A program made the translations under genes and the position numbers. A DNA stretch of 64,000 nucleotides from Hexactinellida sp. DTS-2022 (Eukaryota > Porifera > Hexactinellida), in the NCBI GenBank assembly GCA_028753945.1, contig JAPNXP010000002.1, positions 868,001 through 932,000 on the forward strand, read 5' to 3'. The notes under the pieces were generated by a model. That model saw nothing but the letters and a program-made list of their open reading frames with translations. It had not been told where the DNA came from and ran no database searches. Shown here one piece after another: positions 23,674 through 34,569 of the stretch; within the stretch, counting starts at the first letter, position 1, and each line of letters opens with the position of its first letter.

Positions 23674-23912
23674 AAAGTAGACTCTCTTTAATAGGAACAC
23701 GAATAAGGCGAATATCGCTTAAGGACTACAAAGTTTGATTCCCCTAGCTTATACATGCAACATGATCAAGGAAGGTTTAATCGAGGCGCGTAATTTTCAA
23801 ATGAAATATTTCTAGGCGCGCGAAAATTGAGAGATGTTACGTTCCCATAGACTAAAAAGAGTAGAAATTAGTGCCTGGATGAACTTAGTACGAATTTCCC
23901 GGTTAATATTAT
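23674..23912. mobile_element. Pogo-like MITE, interrupted
   Basis: agtagactctctttaatagg, aataaggcgaatatcgctta and actacaaagtttgattcccc match the element at 41622-41772. The later part (gtacgaatttcccggttaat) is the other end. A GCGCGCC repeat lies inside at about 23783-23866, in inverse orientation to the 21.7-kb copy. Confidence 0.6.
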
Positions 23913-23914
23913 TA

Positions 23915-24106
23915 CTACAGTAGAGCCTCTGAACAACGGACACCTTGGGACCGGAACCGTTGTCCGTTATTTAGAGGTTGTCCGCTATTTAGAGGTTGCT
24001 TTTCTATTAGACATATGCTAAATAAATAAATCCGTGCCACGAGGGTTGTCCGTTATTTAGAGGTTGTCCGCTATTTGGAGTGTCCGTTATGGGAGGCTCC
24101 ACTGTA
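23915..24106. mobile_element. Complete pogo-like MITE
   Basis: 192 bp with inverted ends tacagtagagcctctgaac and gggaggctccactgta. The interior repeats tgtccgttatttagaggt four times in variant forms. It sits immediately next to the previous element. Confidence 0.8.
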
Positions 24107-24699
24107 ATTCTAATTTCGACTGTTAAAGAGAGTTTTTCATTTTTAATTTCATTAGTTTTCAAAACATCGCTATTAAGAAGATTAATCGGTTCTATTTAAG
24201 TTTATCTGAATTGATATTATTATTCTGTCCTCCTATATTGTTGTAGTTATGAAGTTAGGACAAATTGCTGTATTTAGAAAAACTGTATTATGACTTGATG
24301 TGTTAATTTTTCCAAATTTAGCCAATTATGTTCTATATAATTAACATTGTAGAAAATCTTAAATAACGTCTCGGGGTCTACAGTAGGTTGTACAATATTC
24401 CGGCTAGGAATATGACAAATACCTATTACCAAATTACCAATACATAATTAGAAATAGTTAAATATAAGTATACGCAATCTGAAATAGAACATTATGATTG
24501 GTATCATTCTTGCTAATCAAGATATTTCCCTTAGGTTTATCCAAGGTAATATTATGTAATATCAATTTTCACGCAGAATAACCAATTCTGTAATTGAGTA
24601 ACGTCTATTAAAATATCCCTGATTTACTGATTATTGAATAATTTATTTAGACCTTGAGATAAGAACAATCACAATGACGTAAATTTTAAGGGATCCGAA

Positions 24700-24707
24700 T
24701 ATATAAG
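24700..24707 (+). promoter_or_regulatory. TATA box of 7TM gene 1
   Basis: TATATAAG lies 44 bp before the ATG at 24744, a fitting distance for a short 5' leader. Confidence 0.45.
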
Positions 24708-24743
24708 TAGCCATGTATACAATAAACTCTAAATATTAACGCA

Positions 24744-25853
24744 ATGCATGTTGCAAACAACTTCCAACACCAATTCCTTTCCTACCTATACTACGCCTCT
24801 CAGCTTCTATGTGCCGTGCATACCGTTCTTCTAATATACTGGATAGTCCATGTGCTACACAATCTGATATTGTATAATCGTCGGAGGAAAACACGTGTTG
24901 ATATGAGAGATGAGAGCTATGTGCGTACACTGTTCGCACAACGTGAGTGCCTAATGCGCTACTATCTATTCCTCGCTTTCCTTTTCTGTGAATTTGGTTA
25001 TTTCTTTGAATACAACATATACGGTATATTCAATATGGTTTGGAAATACAATGACACCATCCCCATTAATATCGGAGGGAACTGCAGTCTAGATGCGACC
25101 TCATTTCTGGGACGAGCGTATAGTACGGATCCCGGCTATATTTTCATTGTATTCCTCCGCACACAATCCACTACGCTTGTCATGATGATGGTCTGGTTAT
25201 ACGCAGTATCTCTGCTGCATCTAACTTATGCTATTCGAGGACACCTCAATTATAAATTAATCAAACGGTTTGTCTTAATTGGAGTGTTGATAGGCATATT
25301 TGTGTTCATATTCCGAATTCTCCCGTGGACCTCTCTTATGGGTGTATTTGTACAGTCCATGATAGGCCAGATTAATGTTATTTTTGCCTGGCGTATATCT
25401 AGGAAGTTTCAAGTAGCTATGCGGAGTCGAGTTAACGAAGCATATCACACGGGAAATAAGTCTATGAACGACGAGCAAGAGAAGCTCTACAGAGCTTATA
25501 AACGGCTTATTCCTATAATATTAATTGCACTACAGCTGTACTACACAAGTAGCATTGTATTCTACAACTTATACCTTCTGTTGGAGACTTTTACATTCAA
25601 TTCGTGTTGGTTTGGAGTAATGTTCAACATCCACTTCGACTTTAGTAATAACAAAGAAGTTAATGAATATATTGGAAGCATTAACTTTGGGCTCCTGGTA
25701 ATAGCTAGGTTAATTAACATCATCACGTATTTCATGTTATTCACTGTTAATATTTGGCTGGTTTGTAAGAATGTTAGAAATAAATATAAGAAAGTTAAGT
25801 ACAGATATCGGATCTTTTCAAGTCTGAGTGTTGAGAAACAAAGCTTTTTATAG
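24744..25853 (+). CDS. Orphan seven-pass membrane protein 1
   Basis: 369 residues in one exon. Hydrophobic segments at about 20-44, 70-97, 141-164, 175-193, 196-216, 253-281 and 313-341 give seven predicted membrane passes, and the C-terminal tail is basic (VRNKYKKVKYRYR). No DRY, NPxxY or WxP signature of rhodopsin-type receptors is present, and I do not recognise the family. It is clearly related to the next gene: both have a Cys followed by a G(R/E)AY motif between passes 2 and 3 (CSLDATSFLGRAY here). Both also have a long polar loop before pass 6, and an ETF/ETI...N.C.F motif after it (LLLETFTFNSCWFGV here). A membrane receptor or channel subunit is possible; nothing in the sequence decides this. 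TATA box and short leader suggest a simple intronless gene. Confidence 0.75.
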   Translation: MHVANNFQHQFLSYLYYASQLLCAVHTVLLIYWIVHVLHNLILYNRRRKTRVDMRDESYVRTLFAQRECLMRYYLFLAFLFCEFGYFFEYNIYGIFNMVWKYNDTIPINIGGNCSLDATSFLGRAYSTDPGYIFIVFLRTQSTTLVMMMVWLYAVSLLHLTYAIRGHLNYKLIKRFVLIGVLIGIFVFIFRILPWTSLMGVFVQSMIGQINVIFAWRISRKFQVAMRSRVNEAYHTGNKSMNDEQEKLYRAYKRLIPIILIALQLYYTSSIVFYNLYLLLETFTFNSCWFGVMFNIHFDFSNNKEVNEYIGSINFGLLVIARLINIITYFMLFTVNIWLVCKNVRNKYKKVKYRYRIFSSLSVEKQSFL

Positions 25854-27324
25854 GAAAAGTAGTACATATTCATTGCATTAGATTATGTCTTATGATGGTG
25901 TGTGCGTATGTATAAGTTGAAGTTTTGTGCAATTTTATATTATAGTAAATTAATTCCTTTATTTGTTTACTACATATTACCCAATTTAGTTTACTTAGCT
26001 TATCCGATCCCACATAATAATCAATGCAATTACCTTGTCCGATTCAATAATGTATGATCCATATTCATAGGCGCCGATGTTGGGGTTCTGGGGGGGTCTG
26101 GGGGGGTCCACTGGGGGAATATATAAACTAAATTTATTAAAATTGAATACGCATAGTATATAAATTGTGCAATTATATTCGTGCAAAAGTAAATATATTA
26201 ACATCATCTGTAATTGTTATGGAATTTATAATAGAAACTACTCGATCTCACAAAGTGAAATCGAATAGCTTCTATTTTCAATTTGAAAACTAAGATTGTA
26301 TATAAGATTATATACTACCATACGCGGAAATGTACCTATCCTGGTGGGCTCTGGGGAGTTAGGATCCACAAGGTCGTTGATGTGCTAGCATCCTGTTGAG
26401 TGAAGGATTACCCATGCCATAAGGTTATAAATTTAATGTACTATATTTGTTTAAACTATTAGTAAGCATCATCATTGGCCTCCGAATGTTCAAGTCGCTC
26501 GATCTTGGAACGAATTGATTTTTCTAATCAACCTTCGACCTTGGGCGGCCAAGGTCAAGGTCGAAAAATATTGGTCCAAAAAGTTGTCCCCCCCCAGGAA
26601 ATACCTCACTCCTACAAAGATCGGCGCCTATGTCCATATTCCTTATATTTTGTCATTTGTTTGCACTTGGGACGAGCTCAAGATATCTGATTGGAACAAA
26701 CTTAATACATATTTCATCTCATCCATCTCATACTTATAAAATATGTATTTATATTATCGAATGATCTTAAAAAGGATAATGATCGGATCGTAGATACTTT
26801 TAGAACTAGGAACGAACTGGTATCTTCGATATTTACAATTCCCTAGAAACTGAAATTTGTACAAATTAACCGGGGTTACATATTATATCCCTGTACTACT
26901 AACTTGAGTGAGGTTTTATCTACCAACTTATTAATTAAAACCCATTTATAACTACATACTCTCATTTACATTTTACACAATACTCAATTTGGTTGGTATA
27001 CAGTTCATAACATAATTACGTAGATGCAATAATCAGTCGACGAATTCATTACTTATGATGTTTTCGTTTTAGAGTCATTATAAATATATAATCCCTTAGG
27101 ATAAACATATGTGTTAACAAGCATAATATTATTGACAAGCGCAGCTGTACTATACGATAAGCAAATTATTGCATAAACACAAATTTTTATAATTTAACAT
27201 CAATAAGCGTATTATGAATAATTAATTCATATTTAATGGTACTAGAAGTTGAATAATATTAATAAGCTAAACTGTTTTGTATATATTTGCTAATGATCCT
27301 ACAATTTGTATTTTAAACTCGTCA
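25854..27324. other. Intergenic region between the two 7TM genes
   Basis: About 1.47 kb of AT-rich DNA containing a 567-bp hAT-like MITE. A TATATAT run at 27280-27286 may serve the next gene. No further gene seen. Confidence 0.6.
26066..26632. mobile_element. hAT-like MITE with 8-bp target duplication
   Basis: 567 bp with inverted ends cataggcgccgat and atcggcgcctatg, flanked by exact tccatatt at 26058-26065 and 26633-26640. G-runs near the left end and C-runs near the right end are complementary. Same CATAGGCG end type as the elements at 31849 and 48209. Confidence 0.92.
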
Positions 27325-28464
27325 ATGTCTTTATCAAGTGAAGGTAACTACTCTCTTGCAATCTCTAGAGTAAATTATTATCTATTTTCTTTCAACATCT
27401 TCGCTCAAGTTTTCCATTTTTCTATCCTAACAGCCTGGCTGTTCTACGCTTACATTTCTCTGAATAAAGTATGGAAATACATAAGAGTGCTAGATAACGC
27501 AGAATGCAATCCTTGTATAAGGAGTAATCACATTAACAGGAAATACGAGCTGTATTTGTTCATAATAATAGCTCTAATTGAGTTGGCTTATTTCCTATTG
27601 AATTTATTGCTGACACTATTTGTTCTCATATATGACGAATCGATTCACTCCGGCTATCTCAAGATATCAGCTGACTGCACATTAGTCCGAGGTACGACAA
27701 TCGGTGAGGCTTACAATCCAGCATTCGATAACTTTATATACACCGGAATTTCCCCTATATACTGTGCTCTACTCCTCCTATTGGTATGGGTTATTTACCT
27801 GTCTATTATGCGTATAACTAATGTGCTAAGACAGTCTTTGTCTTTTTATCAAGATTTTGTTGTCACTGAACTTAAGGTGTACCATCTTATTCCCGTAGGG
27901 ATAATACAGGGCGGTCTGTTCGTGTTCCTCAATTACCATCGAATTACGCAACTTATATCCTATCCTATATTCTGTATACTCTTCCAAATAAACCTAGTTC
28001 TATTGTACAGAGAATTCAGGCGCTTTTGTGGCAGATACAAACAAAGAATATTGGATTTGAAAAGAGATAATGAAAGCATTGAGTTAAAGAGAGCTATTAT
28101 TAACTTAAAAACTTATAATTTACTGGTACCCTGCATATGGTGTGCATTTCAGTTCTACTTTATGCGCTATGTGATATTCTCACTACACGTATGGGCTGAA
28201 ACTATATTATTGAATCCTTGCTTTTTCGAGGTGAATTACGGAATTAAAATCCCCATCACTCTGCCAGAAACAGATTTAGAGACGTGTCGTTTTGTGCTAC
28301 GCGTTATTTCACTGGTTATCCAATTAATGAGGACTCTCTTCTATCTGGTATTAGCTATGGTATACCTCGTTCTATTCGGGAATATAATTACTAAACGCTG
28401 TAGGAATAGAAAGCCAATTCCTCGTTACAGACTAGAAGACAGCAAGATTATCCAAATATTTTAG
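27325..28464 (+). CDS. Orphan seven-pass membrane protein 2
   Basis: 379 residues from the ATG at 27325. The open frame extends upstream to a TTG but has no earlier ATG, and this start puts pass 1 the same distance from the N-terminus as in its neighbour. Hydrophobic segments lie at about 19-47, 74-103, 141-164, 187-202, 210-229, 264-289 and 324-354. Shared landmarks with protein 1 are ADCTLVRGTTIGEAYNPAF before pass 3, a charged loop (LKRDNESIELKRAI) before pass 6, and WAETILLNPCFFEV after it. The tail is again basic (KRCRNRK). The pair is a tandem duplication now strongly diverged. Family and ligand are unknown; likely membrane receptor or channel, low certainty. Confidence 0.75.
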   Translation: MSLSSEGNYSLAISRVNYYLFSFNIFAQVFHFSILTAWLFYAYISLNKVWKYIRVLDNAECNPCIRSNHINRKYELYLFIIIALIELAYFLLNLLLTLFVLIYDESIHSGYLKISADCTLVRGTTIGEAYNPAFDNFIYTGISPIYCALLLLLVWVIYLSIMRITNVLRQSLSFYQDFVVTELKVYHLIPVGIIQGGLFVFLNYHRITQLISYPIFCILFQINLVLLYREFRRFCGRYKQRILDLKRDNESIELKRAIINLKTYNLLVPCIWCAFQFYFMRYVIFSLHVWAETILLNPCFFEVNYGIKIPITLPETDLETCRFVLRVISLVIQLMRTLFYLVLAMVYLVLFGNIITKRCRNRKPIPRYRLEDSKIIQIF

Positions 28465-28700
28465 TAAGGTATCACCCAAGTGTTAAATTCCCTTTTCTAT
28501 TTCTTAATTACTTGTTGGAGTGTGGTTATTTAAATTTCCCCTTTTGCTAAATATGAATTGTTATTTTGTATAAATTTGTTATCAACAAAGGTCAAACAAT
28601 TAAAACAAATCAACATTGGTTATTATAATATGAGTCTACATGCACATACTGTGTTGGAATAAAACTAATAAGAACACAAAACACTCAATCAGGTTGGAGG

Positions 28701-29492
28701 CTAATTAGTTGTTTCTTGTTTGCATTCCCCGCGCACCAAATCACAGGAGTAGCCCTGAGGACACCACGACTTGCGGTCGGCACAGCACACAGAATTAGTA
28801 TCGCTACAACATCCATATTCCCCTGTGTCACCTAGCTCACAACAAGTGAAGTTCCCTGGACAAACAGATTTATCTGTGCACACTCCGTATAGCTCGATGG
28901 CTACAAAATCTTCTTTATGCAATGCTTTATATTTGAGAGTTGCTTTAATCCTTTGAGGGAACTTACTCACAGTACTGTTAGGGTAGATACATGAACCTTC
29001 GTTGTATTCATCGCAATCGTACCCTTTCGGGCAGCAATGCTTGCCGTCTTCGCAGCAGCGCGCATTGTCGAGGGGGCAGCAGCCCCACATGCTCGATTCC
29101 AGTCGACAGCAGGTGTCACCGTCCGCACACACACTTATCTGGTCTTTGCATGTTACGCTCTCTAATGGTTTTCTGCTCCCATATCTTTCAATCTGTCTTA
29201 ATGGGGTTGTACGTCGAATGGGTGTTTTCTTAACAGAGCTAACTTCTTGCTTCTGGCATAGGAGTGCGTTGTTTGAGCACTCGAACCCCAGTGGACAGCA
29301 GTGAGTTTGGTCCTCGCAGCAAACTGCGTTTGTCAGTGGACAACACCCTGAGTTATTAACTCCCATGTAACTGCAACAGGTCTCGTGCAGTAGGCACGTT
29401 TCGCCTGTTTCGTTGCACGCCTGGGATAGGGGCGTACCCCATACCGAGAGAGCGATGGATAAAGTGAGTGCTAAAATCGCTAGAGAGTTCAT
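28701..29492 (-). CDS. GRN: Secreted granulin with three granulin domains
   Basis: The start at 29492 (263 residues) is preferred over the in-frame ATG at 29531. It gives a clean signal peptide (MNSLAILALTLSIALSVWG) and leaves room for a transcript start below the TATA box at 29544. Three Cys-rich modules follow. The first two show the paired-cysteine granulin ladder (CNETGETC..CC..CC..CC..HCCP and CKDQISVC..CC..CC..CC..HCCP). The third reads CTDKSVC..CC..CC..CC and then SWCP instead of HCCP, so one cysteine of a pair is replaced by Trp and one disulfide probably cannot form. A basic linker (about residues 82-107, KKTPIRRTTPLRQ) could be cleaved by proprotein convertases. Granulins are secreted growth-factor-like or lysosomal peptides. 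Vertebrate progranulin has seven and a half modules, so this is a short form. It is intronless and convergent with 7TM gene 2. Confidence 0.9.
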   Translation of the reverse strand: MNSLAILALTLSIALSVWGTPLSQACNETGETCLLHETCCSYMGVNNSGCCPLTNAVCCEDQTHCCPLGFECSNNALLCQKQEVSSVKKTPIRRTTPLRQIERYGSRKPLESVTCKDQISVCADGDTCCRLESSMWGCCPLDNARCCEDGKHCCPKGYDCDEYNEGSCIYPNSTVSKFPQRIKATLKYKALHKEDFVAIELYGVCTDKSVCPGNFTCCELGDTGEYGCCSDTNSVCCADRKSWCPQGYSCDLVRGECKQETTN

Positions 29493-30435
29493 AGCCTTAT
29501 TACCTATAATGTTACCTAGAGTAATTCTCATTCGTAAGCCTTATATTTATATAGTGTGTTTCATGTAATCTCGAAATACCTGACAAGTGTGTTGCCATCT
29601 GGATACATACGTTGCAATCCAGAACTACAATATTATTGTGAATCTGAACAACATCTAGTAGGAAGCCTTTATCCAAAGATGGGGCCAGCTAGTGTATTGA
29701 TTTATTCAGTCTTCGCCTTTTGAATGATCACTGTCGAATACTGTTCACCGTATTTCCTAATTAAAAGGGTTTTAAAGGAATATCCTTCAGTGATGACACC
29801 TTTTATTGCAATATCAAATCAATGAATTGTTTATTGTTTTAAGCACTTAATCCAACCGAATTTAGGACAAACGGTAATTGATGAATTAAATACTTGGAAA
29901 TATGTTCTAATTAGTTAGTGTAGTTATTTAAAAAATAACTTATAGTAGCCCCTGTATTTCTAAACCAGGTTTATTTACTTAATTAGTATTACCTATAGCT
30001 TTTTTAGTCACAAAATTTATAGACGATCTACAAATTTTTAGCTTAGTTTGTATGGGCTTTTATAGCCAGTCTAGAAATTGACCTACATATAAGGAAGCTG
30101 TAATTACAATGCAATCAAGGATTTTGCGATATCAAATATTATCATAATCAGTGTATAACTTCTTTATTAACTAATTAAGTTACCAATAATATTCCAGTTC
30201 TGTGGATAGTAAACAAGATTCCATTGTATTTAATATAAGCTGAAGTATAAGGCTGCGTCACACAAGGTAATCCTGTTTACACCGAAGTTACCCGAATAAC
30301 AATTCGCAATAGATAAGGGCTAACTTATTTATGTATAACTAACACACGTGGTATTTGCTTTATTCTTCATTAATATAATTACAGACGAACCCTTATAATA
30401 CCTTTTTAATAATATTAATCAAAGAGACTAGATTC
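29493..30435. other. Divergent intergenic region, granulin/PHB2
   Basis: About 0.94 kb of AT-rich DNA between head-to-head genes. Apart from the granulin TATA box I see no repeat or gene. Confidence 0.6.
29544..29551 (-). promoter_or_regulatory. TATA box of the granulin gene
   Basis: TATAAATA on the minus strand, about 52 bp before the chosen ATG. This spacing argues for the downstream start codon. Confidence 0.45.
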
Positions 30436-33309
30436 ATGTCGAATAAAGGCCCAGAATTGAAAATAGATTTCCGCGGATTCAAGCCGCCTAAGGGAACTGG
30501 TTCTTTCGCAATGTTGGCAGTGGGTTTGATCGGTATAGGCTACGTAGTTAAGAACAGTGTGTACACAGTGGAGGGCGGACATCGGAGCATTCTCTTCAGC
30601 AGAATAAGTGGGCTGGGGGATGAAGTTATGAGCGAGGGGCTGCACTTTAGGATCCCATGGCTACAGAAACCTATTATATTCGATGTCCGAGCGCGTCCGT
30701 ACAAGTTCATTAGTCCCAGTGGCAGCAAGGATCTGCAGATTGTTAATATTGGTAAGAAAAATAATATATATGTTAATACTTTTTATAAAGGAGCCGCCAA
30801 ACGTTACATAACGCAAAATTTCCGAAAAATTCCCACCCCTAAAAATGTATTTATTTCCCGTTTTTTTGACGATTTTTAATACAAAAAGGATGATCTGTCA
30901 TACATTGGTTAACCCCACCCCTTGGTAACGGTTGAACGTTCCTAATTGCTTTATTCCACATCTTCCTAATTGCTTTATTCCACGTCTTATATAAGTTATA
31001 TAAGTTATCCCTCGCAGGTCTGAGGGTGTTGCACAGGCCCTCTCAGGCCTCGCTGGCTAACATGTACAGGACGCTAAGCAAAGACTACGACGCCCGTGTG
31101 CTCCCGAGCATAACAAACGAGATTCTCAAAAGTGTAGTTGCTCAGTTTAACGCTGCACAGCTGATCACTCAACGGCCTCTCGTGTCACAGCTGGTAAGAG
31201 ACAGGCTGATCGAACGCGCTAAGGACTTCAATATAGTTCTTGATGACGTGTCGATAACAGATCTTTCTTTCAGCTCCGAGTACACAGCAGCCATTGAGGC
31301 TAAACAAGTAAGTTGGTTAGTGTAGCATGTAGCGAATTCGTATGCACTTTGTATTGCATACCAATCTACAGTTCTTGTATCCAGCGAGTACTGCATTGTT
31401 CTATTCAATACAGGTTATTCATTCAGTTCAACATTTTACTGTACTTTACAGTATCAATTAATTAACTGCTTAATGGTGTTAAATCAGTTAATATAGACTT
31501 GACTATGCCAAATATATTTAATTAGAGAATCAACCACAACCATGGCTCTCTAGTTCGAATGAATTATTACTACAGTAGACTCATTAATACGAACTCCATG
31601 CGATCATCGAAATTTGTTTTAGTATTTACCTGTAAATTCGTATTAATCAAGTCACTTTTATTCATGTGTATAGGATAGGGGGATTAAACCTTGTCATACT
31701 TTCCAACCAGTGTTTTTTTAAGGATTTGCTTAGAGGGCCCTTCCAACAATTATAGAGGCCTTCACCCCAAAATGTAAATCTATTAATTTTACTGCTGAGT
31801 TGGTAATTAATTTACAACATGTCACATCTCACATGCTATACTTGCAGGCATTGGCGTAGCAACATCGTTTTGCGATGGAGGGGCGATAGCGAGCGAGGAA
31901 AAAATTAGGGGGTCTACCGTCTACGGTCTACCCCCAGGAAAATTTAGGTAGTATGTGCCTAGAATAAATTAGTAAAAGTAACTTGGTTTTGTTCTATCCA
32001 AATTGATTGGGACGAACATCAAAACTGATATTTAAACCGGGAAGAACTGGTCAACACTAACTGCGTGCATGCTTAAATATTAAGAAAACGTATAAAACTT
32101 GTTGAGATAACAAATTTTGATTTTGGCATAAACTATTAACATTGTTACATTGAATCAGTGATGTGATATTGAATGTGTGGTTTCAACCAATTAATAACAT
32201 ACATAGATTATGCGCATCTAAGAAGGTATCGTCATGAATTAGGCTGTATTATGTTTTTCGAATAAAATCAGCACGTAATATTGGGGTAAAAGGGTGAGAG
32301 AACACACAATTTCATGGAGGGGCGGGATATTATTTTTGTAATGGCCCCCCCCCCATGGCCAAATCATGGAGGGGCGACGCCCCCCCTGCCCCCCCCCCCC
32401 CCCCCCTATTCTACGCCTATGCTTGCAGGTCAATTAACTACTTAATTGTGTTAAATCAGTTAGTATACACTTGACTATGCCAAATATATTTAAGTAGAGG
32501 ATCAACCAAAACCATGGCTCTCAAGTTTGGATGAAATATTACTACAGTGGACTCGTTAATACGAACAATATGCGATCATCGAAATTTGTTAATATTATCT
32601 GGAAATCACTATTAACTAGAGTCACTTGTATTCATTTGTATAGGCTAGGGGGGATTAACATACTTTCCAATCCTCCAGGGATTCCAGGATTATCTCGGGA
32701 TATAAGCAATTATGGTTATTTTAATTAATATGTATAATAATTTAGTCTTTAAGAAGATAACTCGAAAAGTGCAATAGAAACGATATAACAATTGAAATAC
32801 AGGGACATCCATAATTTCAAATCTAGGGATTTTAACATTATTTCCAGGAAATGGGGAAATGGTTTAACCAACTCGCATTAACGAGAGTCTACGTATTTTC
32901 GATTCAACTTTCAATAAGCCTGTTTCGTATCTAATATATCAGTGAACCATGGATACCCATTAGCCATGTATTTATTACTCAAATCACTATTTACACGGAA
33001 CAGGGTATACCATGGATCTGGTATTATACGTATACTCCGTAGGTAGCTCAGCAAGAGGCGCAGCGCGCTCTGTTCGTGGTGGAGCGCGCTAAGCAGGAGC
33101 GACAGGAGAAGATCGTTAAGGCGGAGGGGGAGGGCGAGGCCGCCATTATGCTGGGAACCGCCGTTAAGTCCCACCCGGGGTACCTTAAGCTGCGACGCCT
33201 GAAAACAGCCCAAGAGATAGCTAGGATAATCTCCAGCTCTCAGAACAGGGCGTATCTGGACGCTAGGAACCTGATGCTGAATCTATCTGACGTGGAGAGA
33301 GATAAGTAG
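30436..33309 (+). CDS. PHB2: Prohibitin-2, three exons
   Basis: Exons 30436-30751, 31018-31307 and 33043-33309 join in frame through GT/AG sites (donors GTAAGA and GTAAGT; acceptors CGCAG and CGTAG), giving 290 residues against 299 in human. The N-terminus has a hydrophobic anchor ([15 protein letters not shown]). The prohibitin/SPFH domain follows with [34 protein letters not shown] and [10 protein letters not shown]. Then comes the coiled coil [20 protein letters not shown] and the C-terminal conserved [14 protein letters not shown]2 forms ring complexes with PHB1 in the inner mitochondrial membrane, stabilising respiratory proteins and cristae. All expected blocks are present, so the gene looks intact. 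Intron 2 is 1.7 kb and full of repeats. Confidence 0.95.
30795..30905. repeat. Dispersed repeat in PHB2 intron 1
   Basis: Matches 22540-22640 (cataacgcaaaatttccgaa; tgacgatttttaatacaaaa). The intron itself is 30752-31017. Class unknown. Confidence 0.6.
31445..31710. repeat. Direct repeat copy A in PHB2 intron 2
   Basis: Shares with copy B, in order: gtgttaaatcagtta, cttgactatgccaaatatat, aaccatggctctc, tacagtRgactc, tgcgatcatcgaaatttgtt, and ataggRtagggg. Confidence 0.8.
31849..32421. mobile_element. hAT-like MITE with 8-bp target duplication
   Basis: 573 bp with ends cattggcgtag and ctacgcctatg, flanked by exact cttgcagg at 31841-31848 and 32422-32429. The right part has an uninterrupted C-run of about 20 and a ggaggggcgac block that also occurs near the left end as gatggaggggcgat. 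Confidence 0.9.
32430..32680. repeat. Direct repeat copy B in PHB2 intron 2
   Basis: Second copy of 31445-31710, about 0.98 kb downstream in the same orientation; similarity fades after catactttccaa near 32670. Confidence 0.8.
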
Positions 33310-34134
33310 TTTGTATTTAGAGAATAGCACTCATCACTTATAGGTAGTAGCTATAGATTATACGAACGATTCAATACATCTAGTGTAATACTTTAATTTT
33401 AATTAGTTTTCTATTATTGATACTTTCCTTTATTCGCTGAGATATTATACGTTAATTACTAATGTGTGGTTTATTATAATACAAATATCTTGTGTACTAC
33501 TTTACTAGTACAAAGGATATTTAACATTAATAATGCTTTAGGGAGTAAGGGACAAATTGCTAGAAACTCAATTTTGCTACCTAAATCTGTAATTATGTGA
33601 TTGATTGATTTAAATATTATTAGCATTACTTACAATTTATACATTATATCTCATTTGTTACAATCTATCAATCGATTCGTAAACAACAAATATTGTTTTC
33701 TAATTAATAAATATTTAATTTAATTAGCAGAATGTTCAAATAATTAAGGTTCTGATTAAATCCATATTAATTTCCATGCTAGCTAGCTACTAGAGCTATC
33801 ATATTATGCCTACATTATGTTGATACCATATATTGAGGGAATCGAGCAAGTAGGGACATTCTATATTTCCTTTCTTGTTGTAACGAATATCTGCATTACG
33901 CACTGAAACTCTAGCTCTATCTATTTGACTAGGCCTAGTGGTGCTACTCAATGAAAGAACAGTCCATATCTAAGCGCCAGGTATTCAATTCATTAATCAG
34001 TTTATTATTTGTTTTTGAATCAATTGTGAGTTGTAAGTTGGCTGCTATTTTACAAACGTTATTTGCAATAGTATTATCAATAATATCTTATTAACCTCTT
34101 GGACTTACTTACCATATATACTCGAATAGTAGCC

Positions 34135-34310
34135 AGTTTATTATACAGCTATTTGTAAATACGCTCCTAATCCTGGTCTGATCCAATTTTCATACGCCTA
34201 AATCACAAATTAATGTTACGGTATAGGAGAGGATTCCAAATTTTCGCGCAAATTTTCCAAAAATCATGCTCCAAAAGGAGCGTCTCCGCTCCTAGATAAT
34301 TCCTTGATAT
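34135..34310. mobile_element. 180-bp repeat, copy 2, with 8-bp target duplication
   Basis: It runs from agtttattatacagctattt to tccttgatat and is flanked by tagtagcc at 34127-34134 and 34311-34318. It interrupts another element, whose left end (taccatatatactcgaatag) begins near 34110 and resembles the ends at 61330 and 63811. Confidence 0.8.
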
Positions 34311-34439
34311 TAGTAGCCCCCCTCGAATATTGCCTACCCCGAATAATCGTTCCCCCAAAGTTGCAAATAAAAATCTATTACCGCTGCCCGGAGTAAACTT
34401 ATTTATAAGCCTCAATACAAATATCAACCGGTTATAATA

Positions 34440-34569
34440 AATAAATTGTAATAACATGTGATATTCTCGAAAATTCACAATTTTTTTGTCCCAAATAGGC
34501 GAAAAACAATAATCGTAACGAAGGAATTTACAGGTCCCAAGCTCTTCGTTATAACGAGAGTTTACTGTA
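34440..34569. mobile_element. Pogo-like MITE, right part
   Basis: aaggaatttacaggtcccaa, ctcttcgttataacgagagt and ttactgta match the right half of 6334-6517. The left end is not clear. Confidence 0.6.

Larger units (their letters stand above)
23464..24743. other. Intergenic region between the PTB gene and 7TM gene 1
   Basis: AT-rich DNA with two or three MITE-type repeats at 23674-24106. The last 600 bp lead to the TATA box at 24700 and hold no other feature that I can support. Confidence 0.6.
31308..33042 (+). other. PHB2 intron 2
   Basis: 1735 bp. It contains a direct duplication (about 31445-31710 and 32430-32680) with a hAT-like MITE between the copies; each copy includes half of a pogo-like end (tacagtRgactcRttaatac). 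Confidence 0.8.

Noticed and set aside
26475..26739. 71- and 74-codon open frames
   Set aside because: Within or across the end of a hAT-like MITE; overlapping frames, no coding signature.
27277..27324. Longer N-terminus of 7TM protein 2
   Set aside because: The frame opens with TTG; the first ATG is at 27325.
29493..29531. Upstream ATG of the granulin gene
   Set aside because: It would bury the signal peptide behind 13 residues and lies only about 13 bp from the TATA box.
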